From positions 104,152,001 through 104,216,000 of the forward strand of contig CM042018.1 of assembly GCA_023525975.1 (NCBI GenBank): 64,000 nt of DNA, in the 5' to 3' direction. The notes below the pieces were generated by a model. It did not search any database, was not told the DNA's origin, and worked only from the letters and a program-made list of their open reading frames with translations. Of this stretch, positions 1-12,100 are shown piece by piece (position 1 is the first letter of the stretch; each line of letters starts with the position of its first letter). Both the position numbers and the translations under genes were made by a program. This DNA comes from Smallanthus sonchifolius. Its lineage: Eukaryota; Streptophyta; Magnoliopsida; Asterales; Asteraceae.

Positions 1-117
1 AACTAACCTGTGGTGGAGACTGGAGAGACTGGCGGCAGTGGTGCAGTGGGCCAGTGGCCGGTGGCGGCAGGGCAACAGCAGTGGCGGAAGGCAGAGTTGG
101 AGGCTGAAACTAGAGGT

Positions 118-310
118 GCATAAACCGGGTTTTTTGAACCGAACCGGTTCCAAACCGGCCCGGACCGGTTTGCATTGACCAAACCTTAAACCGGTTTTGA
201 CTAAACCGGTTCGGATTAAACCGGTTTATTTAATATAAAATCTCGAACCTGTTGAACCGGTTCAGTTCGGTTCTGGACCGGTTCGGGTTAGTGAACCGGT
301 TTAAACCGGA
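118..310. repeat. Left subterminal AACCGGTT repeat cluster of the hAT element
   Basis: Many copies of AACCGG/CCGGTT in both orientations occur between the left terminus and the transposase 3' end. A matching cluster lies at about 2745-2942 inside the right end. Such subterminal clusters are the usual binding sites of hAT transposases; the binding itself is inferred. Confidence 0.7.
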
Positions 311-457
311 TTTATTAAAAAAAATTAAAAAATAAATATTTAACAAATAAAAACATAAAGTTCAACGTTTATTCATATTGTAGGAGTTCGGAAATCACAA
401 AACATTACAAAATTAAACATTACAATTCGACAAAAAGAAAAAAATATTTTTTTTTGT

Positions 458-2514
458 TTAATTTTCGCCGTCATTCTCGGAGTTACTAGTGGATCCTCGT
501 AGTCTATCATCTTCGGCGAGTTCTTCATTTGTAAGTGGGCTCGCCAATCCTTGGTTGACCTCAGATTCGTGTATGAATTCTTCAACTTCAATTTCGTCTT
601 CAAGCGAACTCCTATCTTGTCTCCTATCTACCGCATCCAAATGGTCTTTCAAGCAAATGCACATTTCCATTGCCGCGGGAGTGAGTCTAGTTCTTCGAAT
701 AGATAAAACCCTGCCACTAAGAGAAAAAACGGATTCTGAAGCTACCGTGGAAGCTTGGACGGTTAGTAAATCACGGGCCATGGCGGAAAGGACCGGAAAA
801 GTAGATTCGTTTCCTTTCCACCAAGCCAAAATATCAAAGTCCTCAAAAACATCCGGACTCATAAATGATAAAAAGTTTGTTCCCGTATACCTTCCGAGTT
901 CGCTACTCGGGGTGGACCCTCTAGCCCGTTTAGTAAGTTCATTTCTCATTTCGTTATACAAATTTAAGTTCACATTCCTCGAGCTGCTACTTGATGCGCC
1001 CGATCGTATCATGTGGGGTTTGTGTAGTACCATATTTATGTAAATAAATATCAAACAAATCTTGCAAATATTTGTTAAAATAAGTTTTTGTTACGGTTGA
1101 AAAATGAATATCTTCGGCATTCAAATCCAAATCGTAAGTTATTTTATCAATCAAGGTTTCAACACCGTAAACATTAATTGTAGGGTTTAATGCGGCGGCA
1201 CAAGTTATAACCGGAGGCATTTCTTTAAAATATTTAACAAAATTTTCTTTCATCGGTTTTATCATTCTCGTAAAAAGAGTATTTTTATTTTCAAGTTCGG
1301 CTAATTTGTTACACATTAGAAATATTTGTTTAAGAGCCAAGGGACTTGTGGGGTAATAAACCCCGGATAAAAAAGTAGTGGCGTTTTGAAAACTTCGAGC
1401 AATTCGGTTATATTTTCAAGAATGTCCCAACTCGTAGACGGAAAATTATGAATTTTACGACGCGGTTTTGAGGAAAGCATATCATGAAAAAATTTTAAAG
1501 TATTTTTTTGACGTATAGCACTATGAAACATTTTATAAGTTGAATTCCATCTTGTTGGGAGGTCCCAACGTATCGTTACATAATCTAATATATTCATGGT
1601 ATCTTTTTTTACTACTACTAAAATCGTCTTTAAGCATGACTCGAAATGCATTACTTAATTCAATAACGGGTTCAACCGCAAGCCCGTCTTGCACGGCTAA
1701 GTTGATGATGTGTGCAATACATCGACTATGGAAAAAAGCGCCGTTGCAAATCAGATTATATTTTAATATTAATTTTTGAACCGTATTTGTATTATTTGAG
1801 GCATTATCAAAAGATATTGAAAATAATTTATTTTGTAATTTAAAATCGGTTATCACACCATCTAAAATGTGAAATAAATTTTGACCCGTGTGCGGATATT
1901 CAAACATATCAAACGCGATTGTACGTTTCATCATTTGCCACGTATTGGGATCAACCCAATGAGCGGTAACGCAAATATATGAGTCGGGAATACCATGTGG
2001 AGCCGACCAAACGTCGGTGGTTAAGTTCACACCGGTTTTCAAAACCTAAAATTAATTCTTTTTTTACTTTTTTCCACATTTTTAGACAATCACGTCTAAG
2101 AGTACTACGACTTACTTGATGATAACGTGGTTGAAGGGCTTCTTGAATCATCCTCGTCACGAGCGGGTTGTCGAAGTGGTTGAACGCCAAACCTCTTTGA
2201 ATAACTAATTTCGTCATTCTATCTCGAACAATATTTGGATCGAAGTTCCAAATTCCACCCTCGCTTGTCATAGATGTTTGACCCTCACCCGGAATTTTCT
2301 TCAAACTCGGGCACGATTTTTCCAGATGAGGTTTTAGAGTAGAATTTGATTCCTTTTTAAAAAAACCACCACAATTTTTGCAACGAGCACGTTCCAACCC
2401 GTTAGACAACTCACATAGATCGTAGTTTGACCAAATTGCGGGGTTCCTCGTTGTTGGTATGATTTTCACAACGCTAACTTCGTTAGAGGAAACACCAAAA
2501 CTTGAATCTGCCAT
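458..2514 (-). pseudogene. hAT transposase (BED zinc finger + hAT dimerisation domain), frameshifted
   Basis: It reads from ATG at 2514 down to a stop at 458 in five overlapping segments: 2514-1951, 2042-1533, 1651-1316, 1340-987 and 1054-458. The first segment has a BED-type finger (CKNC followed by HLEKSC). The second carries the hAT core start (LTTDVWSAPHG, then CVTAHWVD). The last holds the C-terminal dimerisation domain (ILAWWKGNESTFPVLSAMAR, then ASESVFSLSGRVL) and an acidic tail. This matches the RICESLEEPER-like class of plant hAT transposases. About four single-base frameshifts break it (near 2040, 1590, 1360 and 1050), but no in-frame stop is seen inside the segments. The pattern fits a young dead copy, or indel errors in the assembly. 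Introns are unlikely because the segments overlap. Confidence 0.9.
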
Positions 2515-2744
2515 AGCGTTTTTTTCAGAGTTCTTTTGAGCATTTTTTGAGCGTTTTCGAGCGTTTTTTTATAAACGAGAGTGTAGAGAGCGGGTTTGAG
2601 AAGTGTGATTTAACCAAAACACCCACTACCTATTTATAATGTATTTGGGGGTTAAAATGGGTGAAAAAAACGGTCAAAAAAAGGGTCCAACGGTCAAAAA
2701 CGGCTATATAGCCGTTATCCCAACGGTTAGTTTTCGAAAGTTAC

Positions 2745-2942
2745 CGTTAAACCGGTTTGGCAAACCGGTTCCTCAAACCGGTTAAAAAAAACCGTTCCTA
2801 AACCGGTAAATCGTATGTATAAGTAAACCGGTTCAAAACCGCCGGTTCAAACCAGTTTGAAACTGGTTCCCACTAAACCGGTTTGAAGTCGGGTCGGGTT
2901 TCGGTTTAAAACCTATTTGGATTTCCAAACCGGTTTTTTTGC
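2745..2942. repeat. Right subterminal AACCGGTT repeat cluster of the hAT element
   Basis: Counterpart of the cluster at 118-310, with repeated AAACCGGTTT-type words between the transposase start and the right terminus. The transposase promoter should lie between this cluster and 2514, where minus-strand DNA is AT-rich around 2560-2640. Confidence 0.65.
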
Positions 2943-3166
2943 CCACCTCTAGCTGAAACTCTGAAAGAAAGCGGCGACCTGCTTTCTTTCCCTAATCCCC
3001 GCGACCTGCTCTCTTTCCTTCTTTGTTATACCAGCCCAACAAAAGAAACAAGAAAAAGTCAAAAGGCCCACCATTGTTTACAAAACAGGCCCAGTCGCTG
3101 AAAAAAAGGCCTAGACGCTGAATAAAGGCCTAGACGAATTCAGGTAAAAAAGGTTTAACAAAATGT

Positions 3167-3235
3167 CAGTGAGGGGATTCGAACCCACTACCTCAAGGTT
3201 ATAAAGCAAAGCCTAAAACACTACACCACTTGTTA
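3167..3235 (-). repeat. tRNA-related SINE-like fragment
   Basis: On the minus strand a TGGTGTAGTG word resembling a pol III A box is followed about 35 nt later by GGTTCGAATCC, a perfect B box. No tRNA cloverleaf is evident, so it reads as a tRNA-derived SINE or similar repeat and not a tRNA gene. There is no clear 3' tail or TSD. Confidence 0.35.
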
Positions 3236-3340
3236 AACTTTGTAAAGGGGTTCACCCCAGATTTTTTACCTAACGTTCTATAAAAATTTTGAAACCCAGG
3301 GTTTCCGGTGAACCACTTGTTAAACTTTGTAAAGGGGTTC
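3225..3340 (+). repeat. 29-bp direct repeat, two copies
   Basis: The same 29 bases starting ACCACTTGTTAAACTTTG occur at 3225-3253 and 3312-3340, offset by 87 bp. The interval may be a small insertion or a local tandem duplication. It is too long for a normal TSD. Confidence 0.8.
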
Positions 3341-3419
3341 CCTCACTTCTTGCCACGCCTTCAAAAAATCCCACCCACGGATTGTTCTTCCCATATATGC
3401 ACGGGCTGCTCCTCCAGAC

Positions 3420-5960
3420 AAACCATAGGCGAACATGATGGTTGTTAACAACAACAATGCTTCTAAACTCTCTTGGCTATACACAACAGGTCATCTCACC
3501 ACATCATCAACGACCTCAACGCCTTGTCTCTATACAGTCCATACTAATGTACAGACGAACTAGTCATTGGTGATGGTTCATCACTTACTATCACTCATGT
3601 TGGCTCTATTACTCTTTAGTTCTCTAACGTCCTTTTTACTTTAAAAAATGTTCTTTGTGTTCCATCCATCTCTCGCAACATAATATCTATCTCTCGTTTA
3701 TGTACTGATAACAATATACTAATTCAATTTTTCTCTTCCATTGAGTTATCAAGGACCTTCAAACACGCCTACCCCTTCTCCAGGGAACAACTACTCGTTG
3801 CATCCAGACGAATAACGCCTCCTCTTGGCGTCATCGCCCAAGACACCCACACTAGAAAGTCTTGCAACATTTAGCTACATTTTTCCTTTTGTTTCAAATA
3901 AACAAGATTCTTGTAATTCTTTTTGCATTAATAAAAGTCATAAACTTCCTTGTCATGTTTTATCAATTACTTCCAATGCACCATTACAATTATTGTATTC
4001 AGGTGTTTGGTCTTATCCGGTTACATCATTTGATCGTTTTAAATATTATATCATATTTTTTGACCATTTCACAAAATACATTTGAATTTACCCCCCTTAA
4101 ACACAAATCTGACTCCCTTAACACTTTTATTCGTTTTCAGAATCATGTTGAAAATTACTTTAAAACTAAAGCTCAACAACTCTATTCTGACAACAGGGGT
4201 ACCTCAAACTATCATCTCACCTCGCATCTTGTGGGATTTTCCATCTCACCTCCCATCCTCACACACCTGAACACTTTGGCTATGACAAAAGACGACATCG
4301 TCACATAGTCGAAATGGGTTTAACACTTCTATCTCATGCCAAAATTCCTCTAAAATTTTGGCCTTTTATTCCATAAAACCCCACATTATGCTAAGCTACA
4401 CTCAACAACGACTCACCATTTTCCCGTTTATTCCATAAAACCCCACATTATGCTAAGCTTCGTGGTTTCGGTTGCCTTTCTTACCCGTGGTTACGGCCCT
4501 ACTCAAATCACAAACTCCAACCTCGATCGAAACCATGCATATTTGTGGGTTACTCAGCTTCTCGAAGCTCTTATCATCTACTCGATCCTCTCACATATTT
4601 GTGACTGTGTTCTCTATCACACAGCAACCTAGTCTCTTCCTGAACCATCCAACATTACTCAAGCTCTCAAAGAATCCTTGTGGCATAAAGTTATGCAAGA
4701 CCAGTTTGATGCTCTCCAACGAAATCAAACTTGGACTTTTGTTCCTCCTGAATCTGCATCTAATCTTTTCGGTTGCAAATGGGTTTATCGAACTAAGTTC
4801 AAACCCGACGGCACGGTTGACCCCTTTAAAGCTCGTCTAGTTGCTAAAGGTTTTCACCAACGCCCCGGTTTAGATTACATGGAAACGTTTAGTCCCGTTG
4901 TAAACCGGCCACCCTACGTCTCATTTTTGCTCTAGCTACGTCATATAATTGGCGCCTTCGTCAACTAGATATAAATAATACATTCCTTCAAGGCACCCTT
5001 ACCGAGTCTGTTTAGATGACTCAACCGCCCAGCTTTGCCGATCCATCTCTCCCCCATCACGTATGCAACCTCAACAAGGCCATTTATGGCCTTTGTTAAA
5101 CTTCACGAGGTTATATGACGAACTCAAATCTTATCTTCTGTCGGTTCACTTCAAACCGATTATTTCTGATCCATCCCTCTTTGTTAATAAAACTAGTTCA
5201 TCACCCATATTCATCCTAGTCTACATTGATGATATAATCATCACCGGACCTAGCTCTTCTACTATAACTCGTTCACGTCCCTTGCTACTCAGTTCTCCCT
5301 TAAGTGACTTATTCCATTTCCTTGGTGTCGAGGTTATTCCTCACACTAAGGGTCTCTTCCTTTCACAAACTAAATATATTATTAACCTTCTCACAAAAGC
5401 CAACATGAGTGAATGTAAATCGGCTACCACTCCAATGTCGTGTTTGGATCCTCTTACCAAACTGGACAGTACACCTCTTACTTCGCCCACCGAATACCAT
5501 GCCTTTGTAGGGGCTCTACAATACTTGTCCCTAACACGCCCCAACGTTGCATTTACCGTCAATAAACGATCCTAGTTTATGCAGAGACCAACTGATATTC
5601 ACTGGGTCGCTTTAAAGTGAATATTGTGTTACTTACATGGTACCATGCATCATGGCCTTCTTTTTAAGCGCCATTCACCCCTGCATCTCCACGCTTTTAC
5701 CTACGAGGATTGGGCTGGTGACAAACTCACTTATCGGAACACAACCGGATACATTGTCTATCTTGGATCAAACCTGATTTCTTGGAGCTCCAAATGACAG
5801 CCACTTTTGCTCGTTCATCAACAGACGCTAAGTTCCGAGCCGTGGCTTCTACAAAAGCCAAGATGAGTCAAACCCTACTCAAACAGAGATATCAGGCTCT
5901 TATGTCCAAGATTGGACTTCTCACACGGCCGTCCATTTTGCGGGGAATATTAGACCCAAA
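3420..5960 (+). pseudogene. Degenerate Ty1/copia retrotransposon gag-pol
   Basis: Pieces of a copia polyprotein appear in the correct order with many stops and frameshifts. At 3550-3720 is the region after the protease (VIGDGSS, then NVLCVPSISRN). At 3900-4200 is the integrase core (DHFTKYI, then LKHKSDS and LYSDNRGT). At 4440-4560 is the GFGCL...RPY...KLQ block. RT occupies 4678-5575, with CKWVYRTKF, ARLVAKGF and the active-site YIDD near 5230. Decayed RNase H runs from 5580 to about 5950. No gag zinc knuckle or paired LTR was found. ACGGCCGTCCATTTTGCGGGG near 5930 may be the polypurine tract. It is an old, dead insertion. Confidence 0.85.
4365..4459 (+). repeat. Internal 33-bp duplication in the copia remnant
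   Basis: The 33 bases starting TTTATTCCATAAAACC occur at 4365-4397 and again at 4427-4459, a 62-bp offset. This adds a duplicated segment in the region downstream of integrase and helps explain the broken frame there. Confidence 0.85.
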
Positions 5961-6084
5961 CCGATTTCCCACCATTAATTTAAATATTTTTGAATTGTTG
6001 TACTTCCTAGTCTATCTCCTGATTTGTTGTAAAGAATCCGTAGTCTTTAAGAATACATTGTATTTAATTTCTAATCACAGATAA

Positions 6085-7265
6085 ATGAAATCCATCCTGT
6101 GCCATAAGTTTATATTCATTACAACATTTTTGTTAGAATGCAAAACATATATTTTATTTTAATATTTTTATTAGACACTTTTTAAGTGCGCAATTCAATA
6201 CTGATTGAAGTTTGCAAAACATATAAATTTTATTTTTAGAATTAATTAAAGATCTTATGAACGTAGAAGTCAAATTGCCACACAAATCAAAATTGTCAGA
6301 GTTGCATTTGGTTCAAAGAAACATGCTCCAATGCTTAGTTTCTTCTTGAACCTACTGCTTCCATTGCTGTCGGCGACATCATGAGCTTCCCAAGATTAAT
6401 AAGAACAAAAACAGAAGAAAACCTATAAAATATTTAATTTATTTAACTCTTTTGTAGCGTTTTTTTAAAGATAAAGACAAATACAAATAAGATAAATTAA
6501 GTTGCATTCCGTAACGTCGGGTCTACAATAAAATTCCCTTTATTGATTAAAGAATGGTAATTGCAAATGTGCAATCGGTATTAATACTTTTTTTTAATAG
6601 CAAACTCACACACGCTAATTTACACTTAATAACACCACTTTATTCATAATGGGACTTGAACCCTCATCACTTGAAAGAGAATTCCACCAACACCTTGATA
6701 CCATCATTACTAATACTTGAATAGTGTTTTTCAACACTTTCAAGCGAGTGATATAATTGAAAATTTTGGAATATATATTTTATACGAAGTTGTGTAACAC
6801 TAGAAGACAAGGGCTTTACTAACGAATGATTCCGTCAGCAATGTGTGGGTGAAAGTTATCACCGACGAGAATCTGTATTACAATGATGACACCATATCTC
6901 CTGAAGAGATTGAAAATAGTTCAAGTTATCAAAGAATGAGAAAATTTTGGTCCAGAAGTATCGTGCAATTATGTATTAATGTTTAGCTACCCTTAAGGTA
7001 TGCATGATATATGGTTTTATTTATATGTTACTAACCATCGAACATGTTTAGCTAGTCTTGCAGATAAAGGGAATATAACATAACACAATTGTGGATCTTG
7101 TGGCATTTATTTACGAGATGAGGCAATACAAGTTTTACAAGAAGATCGTACAACATTGCTCAGCATAAATAATTGTGCATTAAAAGATCAAGCGGAAAAC
7201 ATCGAATACAAAAGTTTTGAGCAACTTTCACAGAAAGTCAAAACCCGTCACTTAAAGGATATATA
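6085..7265. other. Intergenic, no gene seen
   Basis: AT-rich, stop-filled DNA. Near 6650 there is a minus-strand GGTTCAAGTCC word resembling a pol III B box, without a convincing A box. The right part (about 6830-7265) is probably the decayed interior of the copia element whose tail lies at 7266-7731. Confidence 0.6.
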
Positions 7266-7731
7266 AATGAAGGGTTTGAACCTTTTTTTCCTTTCACTAA
7301 GTTTTTTCCCATTAGGTTTTCTTAATAACGTTTTTAACGAAGCAATATAAAACTAATCCAGAAGTATCCTAGGGGGGAAAATTAGTGTTGCACCCTTTTT
7401 CCCTTAGCTACAGTTTTCTCCCACTTAGTTTTTCTGGTAAGATTTTTAACGAAGTATTATCACCAAGCGTATTAAAAGAATAATATACTATCTTCTTTTA
7501 TATGGATAGTCAAGGGGAGTGTTATGATAATATTATTACGGTAACTATCTACATTCCTAACTCTTATATTACTTATGTTTGTATTAATGATATAGCGTAT
7601 AATTAGTGGCTCTTGTATTTGGTATTTTATATGTCTAAAGAAATAAGACTTCGCCCTTTTCTCCCACTCTCTTTCTTCTTATGTTTACATACTTTATATA
7701 TTGGTTGTCATTAGGCTGTTGTTTTACAACA
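7266..7731 (+). mobile_element. Copia 3' end: 3' non-coding motif, polypurine tract and putative 3' LTR
   Basis: Two diverged copies of a block of the form CCCATTAGGTTTTCTTAATAACG...TTTTTAACGAAG (about 7280-7350 and 7390-7460) match the T-rich segment found between RNase H and the 3' LTR of many plant copia elements. They are followed by CAAGGGGAG (polypurine tract, 7511-7519) and an LTR-like segment from TGTTATGATAATATT (7520) to TTTTACAACA (7731). The LTR ends in TG...CA. No 5' partner LTR is visible. Confidence 0.5.
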
Positions 7732-7849
7732 ATCTTAGTTTACTCATTTGTAACTTACATTTCCATATTTACTAGAATAAATAGGCTTAGTTACATATGC
7801 AAATGAATAAACGTTGATTTGTAAACATTTTTGAAGAGATATACCACCC

Positions 7850-8265
7850 GCTCCAAAATGCGGGTCGGGCATGTCTCACGATATCTTGATTCATAGGGTC
7901 AAGATTGTGTGGAAATTAGCCAATAACTACTCTACTGATGTGGGAGAGTGTGCAAAAAGAATAATTACGTGACCACCAATAAGAAATGAGAAAACGATTG
8001 TGATAGCAGGGCCCACCACCCTAGGAAAGTGACAGGTACTAGCATAGGGTATAAATACAATAGGCGACGGGTAATAACTATCTATTATCTCTGATCAAAT
8101 ATTTACTCTAACGTCGAAAGGTGATCACAAGGATCTTCTTCTCCCTGTGACAAGACTAACGACGATCTATTTTGTATTTTAGCTTGAAGCTCGACTTGGG
8201 CCAGTGTTCGGGCTTCAGCTTTCTTGCTTGATCCGGGATCTAAACGGCACTTGCATCATCAATTT
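7850..8265 (+). repeat. LTR-like promoter segment
   Basis: A TATA-like GGGTATAAATACAA (8048-8061) sits about 100 bp before a CT-rich leader containing ATCTTCTTCTCCCTGTGAC. The composition resembles the R-U5 part of a plant LTR or a TRIM. No TSD, PBS or second copy was found, so the class is uncertain. Confidence 0.3.
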
Positions 8266-8349
8266 TCTATATTAGTGACCTACAAATGCATGTATAAACT
8301 TGTTAAAATACACATTGTACTTTTATGCATTTTATAGAGGTAACTTTAT

Positions 8350-8477
8350 AGAATAGTAACCAAGTTTCAAAAGTGTTCTAATTAGATCACTCAATACGCA
8401 ATTTACACGGTATACACTCTCGATTATACTATGGTGAGTGATCTAATTGGAACACTTTTGAAACTAGTTACTATTCT
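8350..8477. mobile_element. Short foldback MITE
   Basis: Two 43-44-bp inverted arms, 8350-8393 and 8435-8477, match at all but a few positions (AGAATAGTAAC...AAGTGTTC against its complement). They are separated by a loop of about 41 bp. No clear TSD. It lies about 720 bp upstream of the KANADI start codon. Confidence 0.8.
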
Positions 8478-8942
8478 GTGGTGTTTTTCTCATTTTATAT
8501 ATACATTGATTTTTTCCTTTTCCAAAATGTGTAAACCTACAACATCTTTCATTGTATCCCTATGCATAGTCAAGATCTATATATGCAGAATTTATTAAAC
8601 AAAAGGATATATATTATTTGGGCATAACCAATTTTATATATACGGAATTTATTAAAAAATATATATATACTATGTTGGTTTTCACTTGGTTGTCGCATAT
8701 TATTCCCGGTAAAGATTATAATGGTTTAAAATAATAAGCACTGAATTATCTCGTCAATTCCCTTAGATTTCGGATATTAGATGCAATTCTCTTAGTCATA
8801 TTTTAAGTAAAAACTAAAAATTAAGAAGAAAAAGTTAAAGTTGGTAAAGGAATCAAGTCTCAAGCCTATTCACCTTTTTTTCCTTTTACATCTTTTTCCT
8901 CTATTTCTTTTTCTACCCCACGTCCACATAAAGAAATAAAGC

Positions 8943-9013
8943 TCCCCTCCCCCACCCCACCCCACCCCACCCTACCCACCCCCACCCCCACCCTACCCTC
9001 CCACCCACCCCCT
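8943..9013 (+). promoter_or_regulatory. C-rich tract in the KANADI upstream region
   Basis: About 70 bases of CCCCACC/CCCTACC repeats lie 190-260 bp before the KANADI start codon, followed by pyrimidine-rich sequence typical of a plant 5' UTR. No convincing TATA box was found, so the transcription start is not assigned. Confidence 0.45.
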
Positions 9014-9198
9014 TAGTCTCTTCAAGTGTCATCCTCACACTCACATACCATAAACAACCGTACCCTTGATCACTTACTACTCTCTAACTTCATCTTCTTC
9101 ACTAAACACAACCCCATCTCAAGAATCTTGATTATAACCTCTTAAGATTGAAGCAAGAACAAGAAAGAGATATAAAGTTGAGAGCTTTGCAAGTGATA

Positions 9199-12100
9199 AT
9201 GGAGTTCTTCACACCACAACCAGATCTATCTCTTAGAATCAGCCCACCCAACACACAACCCACTTCAAAAACTTGGACATCATCAAACCCAACTCACCAA
9301 GATCATGACTTGGATTTGGATCATTTCTGGAAGAAAGCTTTAACCTCCCAAAACCACCACAATGGTTCAACAACAAGATCCGAAGCCTCTTTCGGACTCC
9401 ATGAACCCAACCGAACCCATTCGAATGATTCGGACCTCACCCACAACACAAACACAACTCTTCAACACCATCATCAATCATTTATAAGCTCAGAGCAAGA
9501 ATTATTGTTACCCATAAGAGGTGTTCCTGTTTATTACCAAAATACCCATCCTAATTTCCAAATACTAGCTCAATATCATCAATATCATCAATATCATCAT
9601 AATCAAATTAACCATCCATCATCAAGTAGTAGTTCTTCTTCTTTAACTCAAGGCAATAGTTCTAACAATATTGCACGATCAAGATTCTTGTATTCGAGGT
9701 TTCCTGTAAAGCGAAGTATTCGAGCTCCGAGGATGCGATGGACGACTACCCTTCATGCTCGCTTTGTCCATGCTGTTGAGCTCTTGGGTGGCCATGAAAG
9801 TATGTTCTAGATCAGCTCACTTTCTTTTTATTCTTACTGAATTTACAGACTAATTTTTTTAAAATTAATTCTTTAATTGTTAACTTTTTATTTGCATTTC
9901 ATTTACTGATTTTGCTTGCGAAATGGACTTAGGAGCTACACCCAAGTCAGTTCTTGAGCTAATGGATGTGAAGGATCTCACATTAGCACATGTGAAATCT
10001 CACTTGCAGGTAAACTTGATAATTACCCTAGCACATGTGAACTAGGGTTTTAAATTTTTCTTATTTTTCATTGATTAATTAATTTGAGAGTGTTAATTAC
10101 CAGATTGTTTTCTAATTAAATTAACTAAGCTCCACTAAATTAACAACCAAAGGGAGTCATATTTTCATAGTTTTTGGGTCCATTATAACTCAATTGGACA
10201 ACTGAAATGTACTAATCTTTTCGTTAAATTAACTAACACAAAACCCTAATTTTCTTTTCTTTTTTGTGTTTAAAGGCCTTATTTTTATTACCCATCAGTC
10301 CAAAGGATCTTGATATACTTTATATATAGTTTTATATGTTTCACAGAACATATAAGGGAGGAACCTTCAAACCGAAGATTTTAATTTATATGCAGGCAAA
10401 GACCTCTTTTGATATATATATTTACTTTTGACTTTTAGAACAACTTTGCATTATCAGACAAAAAAATGTATTTTATTAAAATAAATAGAGAATATATATT
10501 TTTCTCATGCAGAGACCCATCTCTAATCTTTGCAACTTATATATTCTTGTTCTTCTTTTTTTTTCTCCTCCTGCTACTGGATCAGATGGTTATGCATAGA
10601 CACAGCTTTCAAAAACAGCTTTTCTTTTGCTTTCCAGGACAAATGTTTGTATATATAGTTTATTGCATTAATATTCCTACATAAATGCATATATATTCAA
10701 TATTCATACATCCTGTGTGTGCGCAAATAAATATATATAATTAATATACATACACAAAAAGACAAAGCCTAAGAAATTGAAAACAAAGAGATAGAGCACA
10801 AGCCAAGACAAGTTTACACACAATCCACTGTGTAATTGTGTGTATTTTTTTAGGTTTGAATTGAATAACAGCATTAATAATTCTCTACTTTTCAGAGGGG
10901 AACTTGAGATATGGGAAAGTACAACAAGGGCCATCATTTGTCAATGATATGTGTATATATATGTCTAGTAGCATCAAATGTGGTTTCTTAACTATGCATC
11001 TTAACCATGGTTAAGTCTAATGGTAAAATAGTCTTTCACTTGTGTAGACATGCAGCCTACAGTAGATTCTTTTTTTTAATTATATGCTTTCTTTATGCAT
11101 AGTCACATATATACATAGTCTGTGGTCATAAATCACATTTGTACTTAACTAACTGGTACATGATTCTATTTCAATTCACTTTTTTTTTCACTTTTAGAAT
11201 GATAAAAGTAAGGTAAAAATATAATATACTGTCCTATATATAAGTGAATGATGTAAATATTATTCTCTATATATATATGAATATTGTATATTGATGTAAA
11301 TTATGATGACATTAGATGTATATATAAAGCATAATAATAATAATGCATGTTACTAGTTTCAACAAGTATATAAAGTTTTGTTTATTTTTGTTATGTAGAT
11401 GTATCGAACCGTAAAGACGACAGGCAAAGGGCTAGTTTCTTCAGGTTAAATAGCTAGGCTCCTTAATTGTTCCGGCTTGAATATATGTATCGCTTTGTAT
11501 GATACTTTCGGCAACCTTGTAACATTATTGTATTTCATTAGGACAATCTGAAGTTTATGAGAATGGGCCATCGGTTGATAATTCTGGTGTTATAATGTTT
11601 GACATTCAAAATCAAAGAACAGAATTATCAGCTAAACATGGAGGACGGTCTAGTCTTCATCAAGATAAAGATTTTCAGTGTTCTCGTTGGAGCAACTCGT
11701 CAAGGTAAAAACTAAAAAGATCGACTTGCGCTAATTGATAGACTGTGTAGGACTAAAGTTAATGTTTCTTGAATGGCATAATGTTGTTCCATTCATGATC
11801 ATTGATCATAAACATATTCCAAAAAACGCATTTTAACTAAATGCATCACGTATACTCTATCTCCCTGTTATGTGTGTTTCGTTTTGGTAAAAAAAAGGTT
11901 CATTATGTAGACGAGTTTTTTTTCAAAAATGGGTCATCTTCAAAAGGTTTGATAAAAAAAGGGTTCATTTTTTAATTTAAATTTTGGGTTGGTCGCCTGT
12001 CTTGGAGTTCATAAGACGACTAGACGAGGACGGGACGGGACGTTTTGTTTTGTAGCAGTTGAAGTGAATTCATCTCGATAGTTGGTGATATTCCAACTAT

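Larger units (their letters stand above)
111..2951 (-). mobile_element. hAT superfamily DNA transposon, complete ends
   Basis: The ends are inverted: the left begins TAGAGGTGCATAAACC and the right ends CACCTCTA, giving TAGAGGTG at both termini. An identical 8-bp duplication GCTGAAAC flanks it at 103-110 and 2952-2959, the TSD length of hAT elements. The 2841-bp element carries a transposase remnant on the minus strand. Roughly 200 bp inside each end are crowded with AACCGG/CCGGTT motifs, probably the subterminal sites bound by the transposase zinc finger (inference from Ac-like elements). The perfect TSD indicates a fairly recent insertion. Confidence 0.93.

Noticed and set aside
489..1043. 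184-codon plus-strand ORF
   Set aside because: It is the mirror of the hAT transposase C-terminal segment on the minus strand. Ser-rich with no domain.
3167..3235. Possible tRNA gene
   Set aside because: Has A- and B-box-like words but no foldable acceptor and anticodon arms, so listed as a SINE-like repeat.
10466..10937. ORFs in KANADI intron 2
   Set aside because: Low-complexity AT-rich frames within an intron, no motif.
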